Shown here: one piece after another, positions 53,161 through 63,569 of the stretch
How positions within the stretch are numbered: the stretch's first letter is position 1
Layout: each line of letters opens with the position of its first letter
Assembly (NCBI RefSeq): GCF_013373865.1
Contig: NC_050471.1
Coordinates: 6,299,307 to 6,363,306, forward strand
Length of the DNA stretch: 64,000 nucleotides
From: Monomorium pharaonis
Lineage: Eukaryota; Arthropoda; Insecta; Hymenoptera; Formicidae
Direction: 5' to 3'
The notes under the pieces: model-generated
The model's database searches: none
Told to the model about the DNA's origin: nothing
Seen by the model: only the letters and a program-made list of their open reading frames with translations
Program-made: the position numbers and the translations under genes

Positions 53161-53288
53161 CTGAGAAAAAACAGCCCAATCCTACGAAAGCTATGATGCA
53201 TTCGGTGTCCAGAAGCGCGGAGAAAATTAGATTTCCCAAGATAGCGCCAATATTTCCAATGGTCACTAGGATACTGGTGCTCGTGACT
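53161..53288 (-). CDS. SV2-like exon 11: helices 11-12
   Basis: From TTTGTTGCAG|AGTCAC to TCTCAG|GTACGA, phase 2 to 1, residues 479-521. It encodes VTIGNIGAILGNLIFSALLD, the family's R.GA..GN..F..L.D motif, then CIIAFVGLGCFFS at the start of helix 12. Reading through the donor gives about 20 more codons and a TAA at 53099-53101. Confidence 0.9.
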
Positions 53289-56200
53289 CTGCAACAAAAA
53301 GATCAATTTATATCGATCGATTATATTTATCTCCTCATGACGATATATCCTTGTTTTTCGCGTTAACGGATATGGACGATGATAAGCAGCGAATCGAGGA
53401 TTGCGTTCGATAAGTTCCGAGATTGCTACCGTTTGCGCGTACTCGCCACATCTGCCACGTGGTTGCACGTGGCGCAATTAATTTCTCCAGAATTGTACGG
53501 GGATGGGCGGGCATGACTGAGAGAAAGAGAGAGAGAGAGAGAGAAAGCGGAGGATACGGTCGCGCGTGTCAAAGAGACGCGCTTATATATTCGCGTGGCA
53601 TTACCTTAATGGGACGGGAATAACGTCGACATTCACCGCGGTAACGATATTACCCGCTATTCTTGTCGTCACGATAACCGCCGCCGCCAGCGTCAGCATA
53701 TACGGCGAAGACTGCGCCCAATTTATTCCGAAACTGCTTGCCGCCGATATCAGGAGGGCCATGACTGCAACAATGGTGTTGTACCCGTTAATTTATGGAT
53801 TATTCCCGCGGAACAATTGTACCATGGACAACACTTAGCCACTTCTTCGCCATGCAGTAAGAATACATAAACATGCACACAAAGAAAATCTTGATATTCT
53901 CTTTAGAAGAAGGAAAAGATTATTTTTTTATACAATTACTTATTACATTTGTTCTTTGTGTAAGATAATTTATATTAATTTCTTTAACAAAATTAGGAAG
54001 GATGATACTTTTAATGTTTACACAGTGTATAAATGTAACGATATCTTACGCATTATGATCTGTTTTCGAAGCTTGGTAGTCATTATGAATCCGGCGAGAA
54101 ATGAGAATAGAACAGCTGACGATGCGATGATGGTGGAATTTCGATAAACGTCGGGATTAATGGTCCACTGGAAAAGCATCAAGGCGTTACATAAATTCTG
54201 TTGAGGGAAATTGTTAATGAGACTCGCCGCTTGCGGTTAATCGATGATCGACGGTTTAATTACTCGTTAATTAGAAAATCTCTGCGGTTTTATCTCAAGA
54301 TTGATACTGTGATATTGATTTGACAATAATTACATTAATAACAAAGTGCGTCTTGGCGTCTCGTGTGTTTTTTTACCAACCCTCAAACATACGTCGTCAA
54401 AGTTCGAGCAATTCAAATATTGCCTGGCCGGTAAGGTTGCGTTAACATCCAGCATCTCGCATATGGTCGGCTGCCGCCTGTGCTTCAGCGTCCAATTGTC
54501 CTGATCAAAGTTGTTGAGAATAATAAAGAGATGCGGCACCCATAGCCTCATCGTGTTAAATCTACAATCGAATAGTATTCACCGGGTTCAAGTATAATAT
54601 TTATCGCGTCGGAAAGCGTCCAAGGGGGCATCGCGACTTATCCAAACTTACCCGAGCATACTTCCAAATTGGAGGAAACTTACGAAGCCGAAGGCAGGCA
54701 GGTATGCCGTCGTTGTCAATAGTAATTTTGTGTTGTACAACGAGATGCGCATCCTCTCGAGGCTCGCTTCGAGCATGGGACGCGCCAATTGCGTCTTTTG
54801 CTGAACGAACAGCGCTTTTATCTGCAACGAGAAGGGAACGACGATGAAAGGCGCCCTTTTCTCGGCTCACCGAGTGAATTATGCGTCCGATTTGTGCACC
54901 GCTATCTAAATGTAGTGGCGCGAGCGGCATAGAATACGAAAGTATAGACATCTAGTATAAGATAGGGAAAAGTATATAATGTATGATACATAAAGCACGA
55001 ACGGTATAAATTTATCATTGTTTTCATTATCACAAGATCCGAATGAATAGATCTGTGAAATGGTGATTTATTGTCCAAAGGTTTCGCGATAAAAAGAGGT
55101 GCAAAATTTAAATTCGTTTGGGATCGTAACGCCCAGTACCACCGACCCTGCCTTCGTTCGCCTGGAAAATACGATTTGCGCCTTTCTCTACTTCCGCTTC
55201 CGCTTTACTTCGCTTTTTTTCCCTTCGCCGCGGACGTGCCGTAAATAAAACGTGTCGTTTGTATCTAGCCGAGGTGCTATGAAGTCGCGGAGGATATCTC
55301 CCGGTCATTTGTTAGAGCCCGAAACAACGAGTTTTGCTCGATAAGCCGGTAAAACGTTAATAACGCCCGAATAATGCAATATTGTCGTTGCTCGAGTCAG
55401 AAACGAAAATGTATCTTGGTCTATGTTCTGCTAAAAAAAAAAAACGATCAATAACGAGTGCAGCAATACATATATATGTTCGCTTGAAAGAGATTGAAGA
55501 TAATAAAAACTGAAAAGTTTCAGAGAGATCAAACTTTTTAAATTAAGTTTCAGTGTTTCGGCTTAAGCGAGTTAATAAAAATAGATAGTCCAATCTGAAA
55601 AGGACAAAAGTATAGGAGAAAGTAAGAGATATGGAGATAAAAGTTAAGTCGTTTTACGCGTCATTTGACTTACCGGGAACGTATCCGCAGGCTGCCTAGT
55701 GTTCATACAATATATTCTCTTAAGCAATTTCAAGGCAGCATCTGACCTGCCAATTGCCATGAGATACTTAGGGCTTTCCGGTAACATGAACGCTGTCAAG
55801 AGACCGACGACGGAAGGTATCGAGCAGATCAGTAGATATATACGCCAAGAATTGTAGTCTTGCTTAAGGATTTCGATGTGCCAATCCAACGGTAATATTA
55901 TCATGCCCAGAGCTGTTGAGTCGTACGTTTAATTACGAGACAAATCCGTAAGAGCACATGTGTCGTGTCTTTATTAAATTTTTTTTCCTCCCCGGGAAAT
56001 ATCGAACAATCTTTCGAGTTTTCGTTCTTGCGACATTGTCTGCTTTGTGGAGATAGATAACAGGCAACGAGAAGTATTAATCATATAGAGAATCAGTCCG
56101 TCAGCTAAAATTAATTAATTTATTTCTCGAAGCTTTGCAATCTCGCTGCATTCAGCCAGAACTATTCGGTGCCAATGTGATTCATCGTACGCGTTGTTAA

Positions 56201-58063
56201 GTAAAGTTTGCTGGTTATTATACACGGAACGTCGCGATAGTGACACGTAATTTAGTTTCGAACTAGTTCCGCCAACCTCGGCGAAACAAGTATGGGATCG
56301 CTTACGAATCCTTTTCGCATGATTCATTCTCAAAATATTATAGTTATATTTAGACAGATTAATAGTACAAACAAAATAAACGGTAGATACAATACTGATA
56401 ATAATTGTAATTGGGAAATTATTACGATTAGATACTTATTATAGCTCTAAATTATATATATTTTATTATACCTTTGCATGCGTCATTTATTTGGTCTTGT
56501 GGGCAACAAATTGTTGTTGTTAAGTACGGGGCATTAAACTATGTGTCGCGCGATCGCGTGTTTACCTGCTGGTATGATATTCGCCATGGCGAAGAGAAAT
56601 CCCGTCCATATGGTAAAGCGGGGCTTATACCTCGTCGAATGGAATTCCGTCAGGTACGTCATCGCCATCGCTAACGGGCCGCCTACGCTGTAAATCATAG
56701 ATAGCGCGCGTTACATTTTATCGAGCGTAAGATTGCGGGGTGAAGAGTGCACGATAAACTTTCGGTAATACCTAAAAAAAGATGCACTTGAACTCGAGAT
56801 TTTCAGTAGAAGGAAATTTGATTAATATTTTTTAGTATTATTATTATTCTGGTGATCAAAATTATAGATGTTAAGTATTTGATTAATTATAATAGAATAA
56901 AAAGATTAAATAGAAATTTTAGAAATAATTCTTTGCCAAATTTTAATTTAAATAAATATAAAATGTGTTAAATATGTAAGTAAAACGATCGTGAATTTAC
57001 ATTTTAAGAGAATTTTGAAAAAAAATCTTAATAGTTTTCTTTAGAATTATATAAATACTTACCAAATTCCACTCATAAATTTGACTAGTAGAAATATGTA
57101 ATACTTCTGTACCGCACTGCTCACAATATTCAAAATTGAATCACCTAATGATGCGAGGATGAACAGCGTTTTCACACTTATATAGGGCGTTATGTAGTCC
57201 CATAAAAAAGCAGACATCGTCATAGCTACAAAATATCAATATCTATATAACATCACAATATTTAATATAATTGCAACAGAGAATCTACAACATGACAATA
57301 ATGTCTAATAACAATATTAATATTTGACAGTTTTGATTTGAAAGTTTTTAAAAAAGATAGAACTTATTTACTGTTAAGTTACTAAGTATATCTTTTAGTA
57401 TAGTAATTTTTTAATAAATTATTTTCTAGACTGTTAGAATGACGTTTAGGCATTTAGTTTACAATTATTGCAATTATTTTAATTGATCTCAATTTGAATT
57501 TCATACCTACGTAAGGAAATGCGACAAGCATGCCTTTACGAAAATATGTAATAAGCTGAAGGTCGCATTCTGCCGATGCCAAGATGAATGCGCTAGAGGT
57601 AGTGTCAAAAACGGCGGCCCATGCAATTGGCAGCACCGCCAGTAGTAATAGCACATTAAACAATCCATATCCTAAGATAGGGAAATAAAATAATGTAATA
57701 AAATTCGTTACGCGTTCGAAATAATTAAGGGATCTTACCGGTCGTAGATATGGCTCTGTCGAAATCGGCGGGTTCGTTACCAGGGTCTGAAAAACGAAAA
57801 GCAAAGTTACGAAACGAGAATATTACTATTGAGTTATATAACAAACGACGCAGTTAAGATATATGAAAGAGTTTAGGTATAGAGATATTTACGTGCAGAA
57901 AAAATCAATTAATTACAAATAATACAAGGAAATAAGAAAAAGAAAGTTAACATTAAAAAAAAAAATAATTATATGCTATTATATAAAATTATACTACTGA
58001 TGAAAACGCGACTTATTTAATAGATACATTGAAAAAATAGATATTAAACAAAATGCCTCTGCT

Positions 58064-58122
<59 letters not shown>

Positions 58123-58539
58123 AGTATATGAAACTTTTATCTAAAATTCATGCATAATACCTACAGTTTGTAAAAACTATTCCGCACATTGTTTCTTTCA
58201 CGTGGTATGTTAATCACAGACGAGGATAGAAATTTATACACATACAGAATTTATATACAGAAATTTACACTTACAAACAGAAAAAGATCTGTTAGAAGAA
58301 TAAAATTATATTTTTTCTTAATATCTCACTGTTCGGTAATCTGGATAGGAACTCGTAGGACGATTTGTCATTTGCTCCTGTGTGTGTGCACCATTGCGTT
58401 AACTCGCTACGTAGAATTATTTTGACTTTGAAGTATACTGGTTAACACTACCCGGATGTTACACAAAGAAGGGCTTCGGGTTCTCACCGGTTGTCGTGAT
58501 CGTAGAGATCTTGTCATGATTCCGGTCACTCGCGAGCAT
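53161..58539 (-). CDS. SV2-like major facilitator transporter, eleven exons
   Basis: Exons: 58539-58488, 57786-57739, 57671-57507, 57225-57063, 56687-56566, 55912-55674, 54821-54652, 54561-54393, 54197-54050, 53764-53605, 53288-53161. All phases join, giving about 521 residues before the uncertain end, normal for the family. Family marks in order: DFDRAISTTGYGLFN, TSSAFILASAECDL, YLTEFHSTRY, WTGFLF, the post-helix-6 signature LPESPKYL, NPDVYRNSTIIASSAVL, and GNIGAILGNLIFSALLD. These match synaptic vesicle glycoprotein 2 and its insect SV2-like relatives: twelve-helix membrane proteins of vesicles or plasma membrane with poorly known substrates. The loop 2-3 motif A (DxxGRR) is replaced by DYITPYISVK. 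A cysteine-bearing extracytoplasmic loop follows helix 7. No gene symbol is given because insects carry several such paralogues. Confidence 0.9.
53605..53764 (-). CDS. SV2-like exon 10: helices 9-11
   Basis: From TTGTTGCAG|TCATGG to TTAAG|GTAATG, phase 1 to 2, residues 426-478. It has LISAASSFGINWAQSS and IVTAVNVDVIPVPLR. The last part corresponds to the family's N..V.D.FPT.LRA segment. Confidence 0.87.
54050..54197 (-). CDS. SV2-like exon 9: helices 8-9
   Basis: From CCTCAACAG|AATTTA to AATGC|GTAAGA, phase 0 to 1, residues 377-425. It encodes WTINPDVYRNSTIIASSAVL, matching the family's NP.VY.NS.I stretch, then a helix and a basic turn (TTKLRKQ). Confidence 0.9.
54393..54561 (-). CDS. SV2-like exon 8: end of helix 7 and extracytoplasmic loop
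   Basis: From GATTGTAG|ATTTAAC, residues 320-376. It encodes TMRLWVPHLFIILNNFDQDN and a loop with two cysteines and sequons (DVNATL, LNCSNF). I end it at GACGAC|GTATGT because that donor is strong and gives the phase 0 needed by exon 9. A weaker donor 9 bases on (AGG|GTTGGT) would add VCLR-type residues in the same phase. Confidence 0.8.
54652..54821 (-). CDS. SV2-like exon 7: central loop and helix 7
   Basis: From TCGTTGCAG|ATAAAA to CTCGG|GTAAGT, phase 0 to 2, residues 264-319. It encodes IKALFVQQKTQLARPML (cytoplasmic loop) and LLLTTTAYLPAFGFVSFLQF (helix 7). Confidence 0.88.
54822..55673. other. SV2-like intron 6
   Basis: About 850 bp, GC-mixed, with no further exon in phase. Exons 6 and 7 join directly to give a normal-length loop. 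Confidence 0.6.
55674..55912 (-). CDS. SV2-like exon 6: helices 5-6 and LPESPKYL signature
   Basis: From CAACAG|CTCTGG to TTCCCG|GTAAGT, phase 1 to 0, residues 184-263. It has NSWRIYLLICSIPSVVG (helix 6), then LPESPKYLMAIGRSDAALK, the diagnostic post-helix-6 motif, and YCMNTRQPADTFP leading into the central cytoplasmic loop. Confidence 0.95.
55913..57062. other. SV2-like introns 4 and 5
   Basis: AT-rich intron sequence on either side of exon 5 (56566-56687). No repeats or additional exons are recognised. Confidence 0.55.
56566..56687 (-). CDS. SV2-like exon 5: helices 4-5
   Basis: From ATTTACAG|CGTAGG to CAGCAG|GTAAAC, phase 2 to 1, residues 143-183. It includes GGPLAMAMTYLTEFHSTRYK, equal to the family's G..P....Y..EF......R, and TIWTGFLFAMANIIPA. 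Confidence 0.92.
57063..57225 (-). CDS. SV2-like exon 4: helices 2-4, motif A lost
   Basis: From TTTTGTAG|CTATG to ATTTG|GTAAGT, phase 1 to 2, residues 89-142. It encodes MTMSAFLWDYITPYISVK and ILASLGDSILNIVSS. Position and hydrophobicity match SV2 helices 2-4. The usual loop (GYxADTxGRRK) is degenerate here: no glycine or arginine pair remains. Confidence 0.9.
57507..57671 (-). CDS. SV2-like exon 3: helix 1 and first loop
   Basis: From ATCTTAG|GATATGG to GTAG|GTATGA, phase 1 to 1, residues 34-88. It has YGLFNVLLLLAVLPIAW (helix 1) and ILASAECDL, the conserved SAECDL stretch of the family, then the start of helix 2. Confidence 0.93.
   Translation of the reverse strand, partial: DMDCLMCYYYWRCCQLHGPPFLTLPLAHSSWHRQNATFSLLHIFVKACLSHFLT
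57739..57786 (-). CDS. SV2-like exon 2
   Basis: A short exon (48 bases) from TTTTCAG|ACCC to CGACCG|GTAAGA, phase 1 to 1. It encodes PGNEPADFDRAISTT, the conserved lead-in (DFERAI..TG) just before helix 1. Confidence 0.88.
57787..58487. other. SV2-like intron 1 with TA microsatellite
   Basis: About 700 bp of AT-rich intron. The main content is the pure TA run at 58066-58118. Confidence 0.6.
58066..58118. repeat. (TA)n microsatellite
   Basis: An uninterrupted TA tract of about 26 units in intron 1 of the SV2-like gene. Confidence 0.97.
58488..58539 (-). CDS. SV2-like exon 1, start codon
   Basis: The ATG at 58539 gives MLASDRNHDKISTITTT and ends at ACCG|GTGAGAACC, phase 1, which joins exon 2. 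The polar N-terminus is typical of the cytoplasmic start of SV2-like proteins. A second ATG (58517) is in another frame. Confidence 0.75.
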
Positions 58540-59006
58540 ATCCGACACGACGAACTGAAGAGACGACTGCGCTCGACGTGATGGAGTTAACCTCGCTTCT
58601 CTCAGAACGAAAATAGAAGCCCCAGTTGATTTAGGTAGCGATCTTTCGACGCCCGGTACTTCTTGTTGCTATTGGAACAGAACTAATTGCGTCAGGTATC
58701 CGGCTGTTCATTCACGTTGGATAAAAAAGCAAACGTAATTTACGAGAACGTGTTCAGATATACATTTTTTTATCAGTGCAATTCGCGGCACGCGTGCAAT
58801 CGGATAAAATGCGATCACGTTTTCTGGCGTGCTTTTCTCTCGCGTAACCCATTAATAAAACCGGGTTAAATGAGCCAATTGGTCGATGGAAGTGTCTCAG
58901 CTGTTTCTTGTTAATGAATCATGTGTCTTAAAAAATCAGTTATATATATAATTTGCATTGGATATTGATTGACGATATAAAATTAATCTTATTTCCGCGA
59001 AAAATA

Positions 59007-59069
59007 CAGGAAATAGATAAGATTGCATAAAAGCCATTGTGTCAACTAAACAATCTTATCTATTTCCTG
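59007..59069. repeat. Perfect 19-bp hairpin with 25-nt loop
   Basis: CAGGAAATAGATAAGATTG at 59007-59025 is exactly complementary to CAATCTTATCTATTTCCTG at 59051-59069. It may be the core of a small transposon or a folded RNA; the sequence alone does not decide. Confidence 0.9.
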
Positions 59070-60613
59070 AATATTCATTGTTAAATTTAATTTATTTATT
59101 TTATATTAAAATAATATAATAATAAAAAATTTATTAAAATAATAGTAATTAGAATAATTTAAATTTTTGATTTATACTTATTTTTATATTTTTTAAAATA
59201 AAAGTTAATTAAAATATTAAGCTTAGAAGTATAGTATAAATTTTAAAATAAATAAACACCTTAAAGATTTTTTTATGGAAAAGTAAAAGACAGTATGTTT
59301 CTTATCATGATTAGCGTATCACATGTTGCTCTGTACAAATACAAATACTTTTGTTGACGTGAATTAATGTGTTCGCGGTTTTGTTCGCTACTTTGCCTAT
59401 TGAGATATGACTGACGAACGAAGGAAGTAGTCTGGTTTGTTGTTTACATTTGTGCAATAAATTTGCGTTTCACTGATTAGATAACGAGGAAACACTATAA
59501 AGGAATATCATACTTAAATTAATTTCACATAAATATAAATAAAATAATAAAAATTTTTAATAATTTTTCAATTTATTATTGTATTCCTTAATTTATTTTA
59601 TAATATATAAAGTTATCTTATATTATTATAATATATAAAAAATGATTAAAAAGTATTGTAACATAATATATATGAGAATCAAAGATAAGCATTGAAAAAG
59701 ATATCATTACTTAATTACAAACTTTTATATATTTATATACTTTAATGCATCAGGTTGCATTAAATCAATGTTACAATTAAAATCTAAATTGTTTTTTTAA
59801 ATAATCATGATGAGATATCCATTTATATCTTGATAAGATTTGCTCCAAAAAAAAAAACAGATTATTAATTTGATAAAAAATAATTTGAAGGAAAAAACTT
59901 TTTTTGTACTTATTTTACCGCAAAGGCTCGTCATTTCTGGTTTCGGGCTATGCAGAGATACGTTTTACGGCGGCAGAAACGGAAATGGATATTTGATCCG
60001 GTATCGCTCTGATCTTTGGTTACTGACAATACTGACTATGTTCTCTCAGTGGTGTTCGACCCAGTTGACAGGAATACAAGAGTGCTGTAGCAGGTTCAAA
60101 TTGGATTCAATGTAGTGTTCTCCCTGTTCTTTGACCAATGATTTTCACTTAATGGCGAGAGAAGTGCACAAATTGTCACGTAGGAAAAGTTCTTGTAAAG
60201 TTAATTCCAGCATTATTTCACTATTATTAGATTTTAAATAGATTTGATTATCTTATTTTACACGTAAAATTGTTTATTTTGAAAAAATTAGTTAATTTAC
60301 AATTATTTTATCTTTATCTGTTTCATTAAATTGAATCAGATCTTTTAATTTTGTAGCTCTATTTTTTATATAAATGGAAACAGTAAGAAATAATTTATTT
60401 GATTTTATTTTGTAACTTGTTTTTTATTTCTGAATAAATATAAGTCTAATAAGTTCTAATATTCTCTCGTTCATGAGAGATTCTCGTGAAGGGATATTAT
60501 ACTTTTCATTTTTAGTTCTTAATTAGCATGAGGGGAAAGAAACTAAGGAAAACTGTTATTGTAGATAGCATAAATTTAATTTAGCTTATAAAAAATTTTA
60601 TAGTTTTACAGTA

Positions 60614-60636
60614 TGTGTGTGTGTGTGTGTGTGTGT
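60614..60636. repeat. Short (TG)n microsatellite
   Basis: About eleven TG units in intergenic DNA. Confidence 0.93.
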
Positions 60637-61556
60637 TTAGTAATAAAATAAAAAAACAGTATAACAATATTCTACAATATATATCGTCAAATAATAATTG
60701 TTACTGATATTGACAATCCATGAAAACGACGCATAGCATGTTATTATTATTATTGCCCATTGTGGTTTCATTTACAAACTGTAATCGTTTGAAGCATTTG
60801 GACCATCAATTTCCAATTTGGAGATCCAATTGAGAATTTTTTTTCCAATAAACTATACCACAATTAAAGCGATTCAAATCTAGATGAATTATTATTAATG
60901 CGAAAAAAATTGCATATACGTCATATAGGTATGCAATTTATAGTGGATACGATTCCATTAATCTCGACTAAAGCCAGTTACATTACAGATACAATCACAT
61001 TTTTTACATTACTTTCTAATTACATTCTTTATCTTTTTTTAATTAATATCTCAAATATATTTATTATTGAGCATTACTATGTAAAATTATATATATTTAT
61101 CTACTATTCTGTTATTTATTTCTAAGTATCTATTATATTCAGTTATTAGAATCAAATATAAAATAAATAGAAGAAAAGTAGGTAATTTCAAAGCGAAGAG
61201 ATGCGAGATAATGTAAATTATTTCAACATGGAAGTTGGACGATTCAGGTAATTTTGAAGTCAAGTGCAATTTAAGCATAACGGACAAGCGTAACACGCTT
61301 ATTGTTAATATTTGTAATAAAATAATATGAATAATTTTTATAATTAAACTTGATTAAAAAGCACGCACCAAGTATACGCACAGCGAGACCGATCGAGCAT
61401 TTATCCTCTATTATCTAATAAAAAATTTCTTATATATAATCATATTTAATTATATATAATTATATATATATAATTATATAATAATTTATATACATTTTAT
61501 ACAATAATTTATATGCACTTTTTTTATTTCACTTTTCTTTTTTTCACAACACTTAC

Positions 61557-61920
61557 CTTTAAATAGCTCCACAACACTTGTTTGATTGCATTAAGAATTT
61601 CTGGCAAAAATTTACGAATAGCACAAGTTGGAATTCTGAAGAGCAATTCCAGAGAGTGATAGGAGTCTCTTGTAGTTAAATTTCGAAGAGTAATTTCCAA
61701 TTTTGTTAGGTATGGAATAGCAAGTCGCATTAGAGTGTCCTTTTTTTGAATGAGTGGACGTATCTTTTTTAAAATTCTCTTTAAATTTCTCGTACGGTAA
61801 TCGCAATACTTTACGCACTTTACGGTATGTAACTTGATCATCCAATGCGAGTTCTTTGAAAATATTGTCCGATGCCTCCTGAGCTAATCTCTTACTTATC
61901 CATTTCCGAGCCCATATTTT
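61557..61920 (-). pseudogene. Decayed PIF/Harbinger (HARBI1-like) transposase, N-terminal part
   Basis: Read on the minus strand, one frame gives IWARKWISKRLAQEASDNIF, then FKELALDD. A second frame gives RPLIQKKDTLMRLAIPYLTK, then SYHSLELLFRIPTCAIRKFL. This is the order of conserved blocks at the start of HARBI1-like nucleases (RxWxRxWL, RP.I.KQDT.MR.AI, TGDS..SL...FR...TIS..). A one-base shift in an A-run near 61763-61774 breaks the frame. The sequence ends at a donor-like AAAG|GTAAGTG, and the catalytic DDE half is not seen. It is therefore a truncated, inactive copy. Confidence 0.8.
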
Positions 61921-62179
61921 TTTTTTTCTTTTCTATTTTATTATACACTGAATTTTAGCTTGAAGAAATCGTGCACAAAACACAATAGCGACTCGAGTTA
62001 TAACATTCCGTGACGCCATGACGAATGCTAGTGACTTCATTTGCTTATCAACAATGTGTAAATCTCGATGTAAATAGTTCAGCATAGAACGAATTTTGTT
62101 GGTCAAAAATTCGCAAAAAAGCGACAAGCTAGCGCTAAAAAATATTAACAACAAGCGTCGAAAATTGCTCAGTTGTGGC

Positions 62180-62359
62180 GGAGCGATTTTTTATTCGTTT
62201 GACAAGAGCGAAAATTGAAGATGTTTAACTTTATGGTAGCGATTAATAGACGCCGCGACCTTAAAATTGTAAACGCTAACAAATAAAAAATCAGCGTTTT
62301 TATTAGCGAATTCGCTAACAAATTAAAACGCTTGTTAACAAATGAATAAAAGTCGCTCC
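62180..62359. mobile_element. Inverted-repeat element with GGAGCGA ends
   Basis: Left end GGAGCGATTTTTTATTCGTT and right end (reverse complement) GGAGCGACTTTTATTCATTT pair over about 31 bp. Inside and just outside are several copies of words such as GCTAACAAAT...AAGCG. GG-starting ends are usual for Harbinger elements, and the transposase fragment to the left points away from it. This may be the 5' terminus of the same element or a derived MITE. Confidence 0.65.
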
Positions 62360-63528
62360 ATGTAAATTACGTTTTAATGAGTTTCTCAAGATATTCGATG
62401 CGAAATGCGGGTTCTATTCAAACTTGTTTGGTTTTCGTAAAGCTCTACTCTCGAATTCTTGCAAGGACGCTGCAACCACTACGCTAAAAGAGGAATAACG
62501 ATATCTCGTTTCTCTAATATCTACTTAACTCTCCCAACTCGTGACTTACATCATTGAATTCGCTTAACTTCTCATTCGCTGCACACGAAATTTTAATATA
62601 TTGGATGATTTGACATAGCAAGAACATTGTGCAAAAAAAAGGATCTAATACACTGGTTGTTATTTACAAAGCTGTTTAGATTAGAATTTCTAATGTAAAC
62701 TTTAACTTAAAAAGAAATTCAAAAGGAGAAAACAGAAGGGACAGAAAAAATTACTATAGGTAAATCGAAAGTAAAAAAATATTACGTTATTGCTTTTCTT
62801 TGGATTTGGGAAAGCGAAAAACAAACTTTGTTTGAAACCCCTCGAATGAGTTCTCCCATCTCAGATTGACGAGTTGGAGAACCGAGCTCTCAGAAACCGT
62901 GATCCCGTGTTTGCGAGTAAATTTGCACCGATCCTTCTCCGTAACGCGCGCCGAATATCGAAGGTAAGAAAAGGAAACGGAAAGTTTGCGTGTGCACTTA
63001 AGCTAGTGAAATGGAATGGAACTCGGGAAATACATGTCCGCCCGCGTAAAAAAATTATTTCTGAATGGATTGTACACGTATGAAGGAGTATTTTTCGATG
63101 ACATCATGTATGCGAGTAGAACTCATAACGTTTTGTAAGATAATGTTATTTTTCTTTACGAAAAATCAATGTTAGATAATTGTCACTGGATATTATAAAA
63201 TTATTTTAACGAAATAATTTATATTTTGTATTAAATTTTAGAATCTTATTTAAAATTTTTTATGTCACATATTTTAATATAAATATATAATTACATTTTA
63301 TATATTCAGATTTTTTATTTATTTTTTATGTGACGTATAAAAATATAATTTAAATTCTGATATGAATTGTAAAATGCTAAACGAGTTTAAGTATGCAATA
63401 ATTTTTAAAGAAAAAATGACAGAGTTATTGGGAAAATCTATGAATTATATAATTATTTATGATTTTCCACAATAGTTTTTTTATATTTAAAAGATTCAAG
63501 ATAAAATTAATTTTTTAAAATACTAGCT

Positions 63529-63569
<41 letters not shown>

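Larger units (their letters stand above)
58540..61556. other. Intergenic DNA upstream of the SV2-like gene
   Basis: AT-rich, with a short TG tract at 60614-60636 and a perfect hairpin at 59007-59069. An open frame at 59840-60115 (plus) does not resemble a known protein. No exon is supported. Confidence 0.5.
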
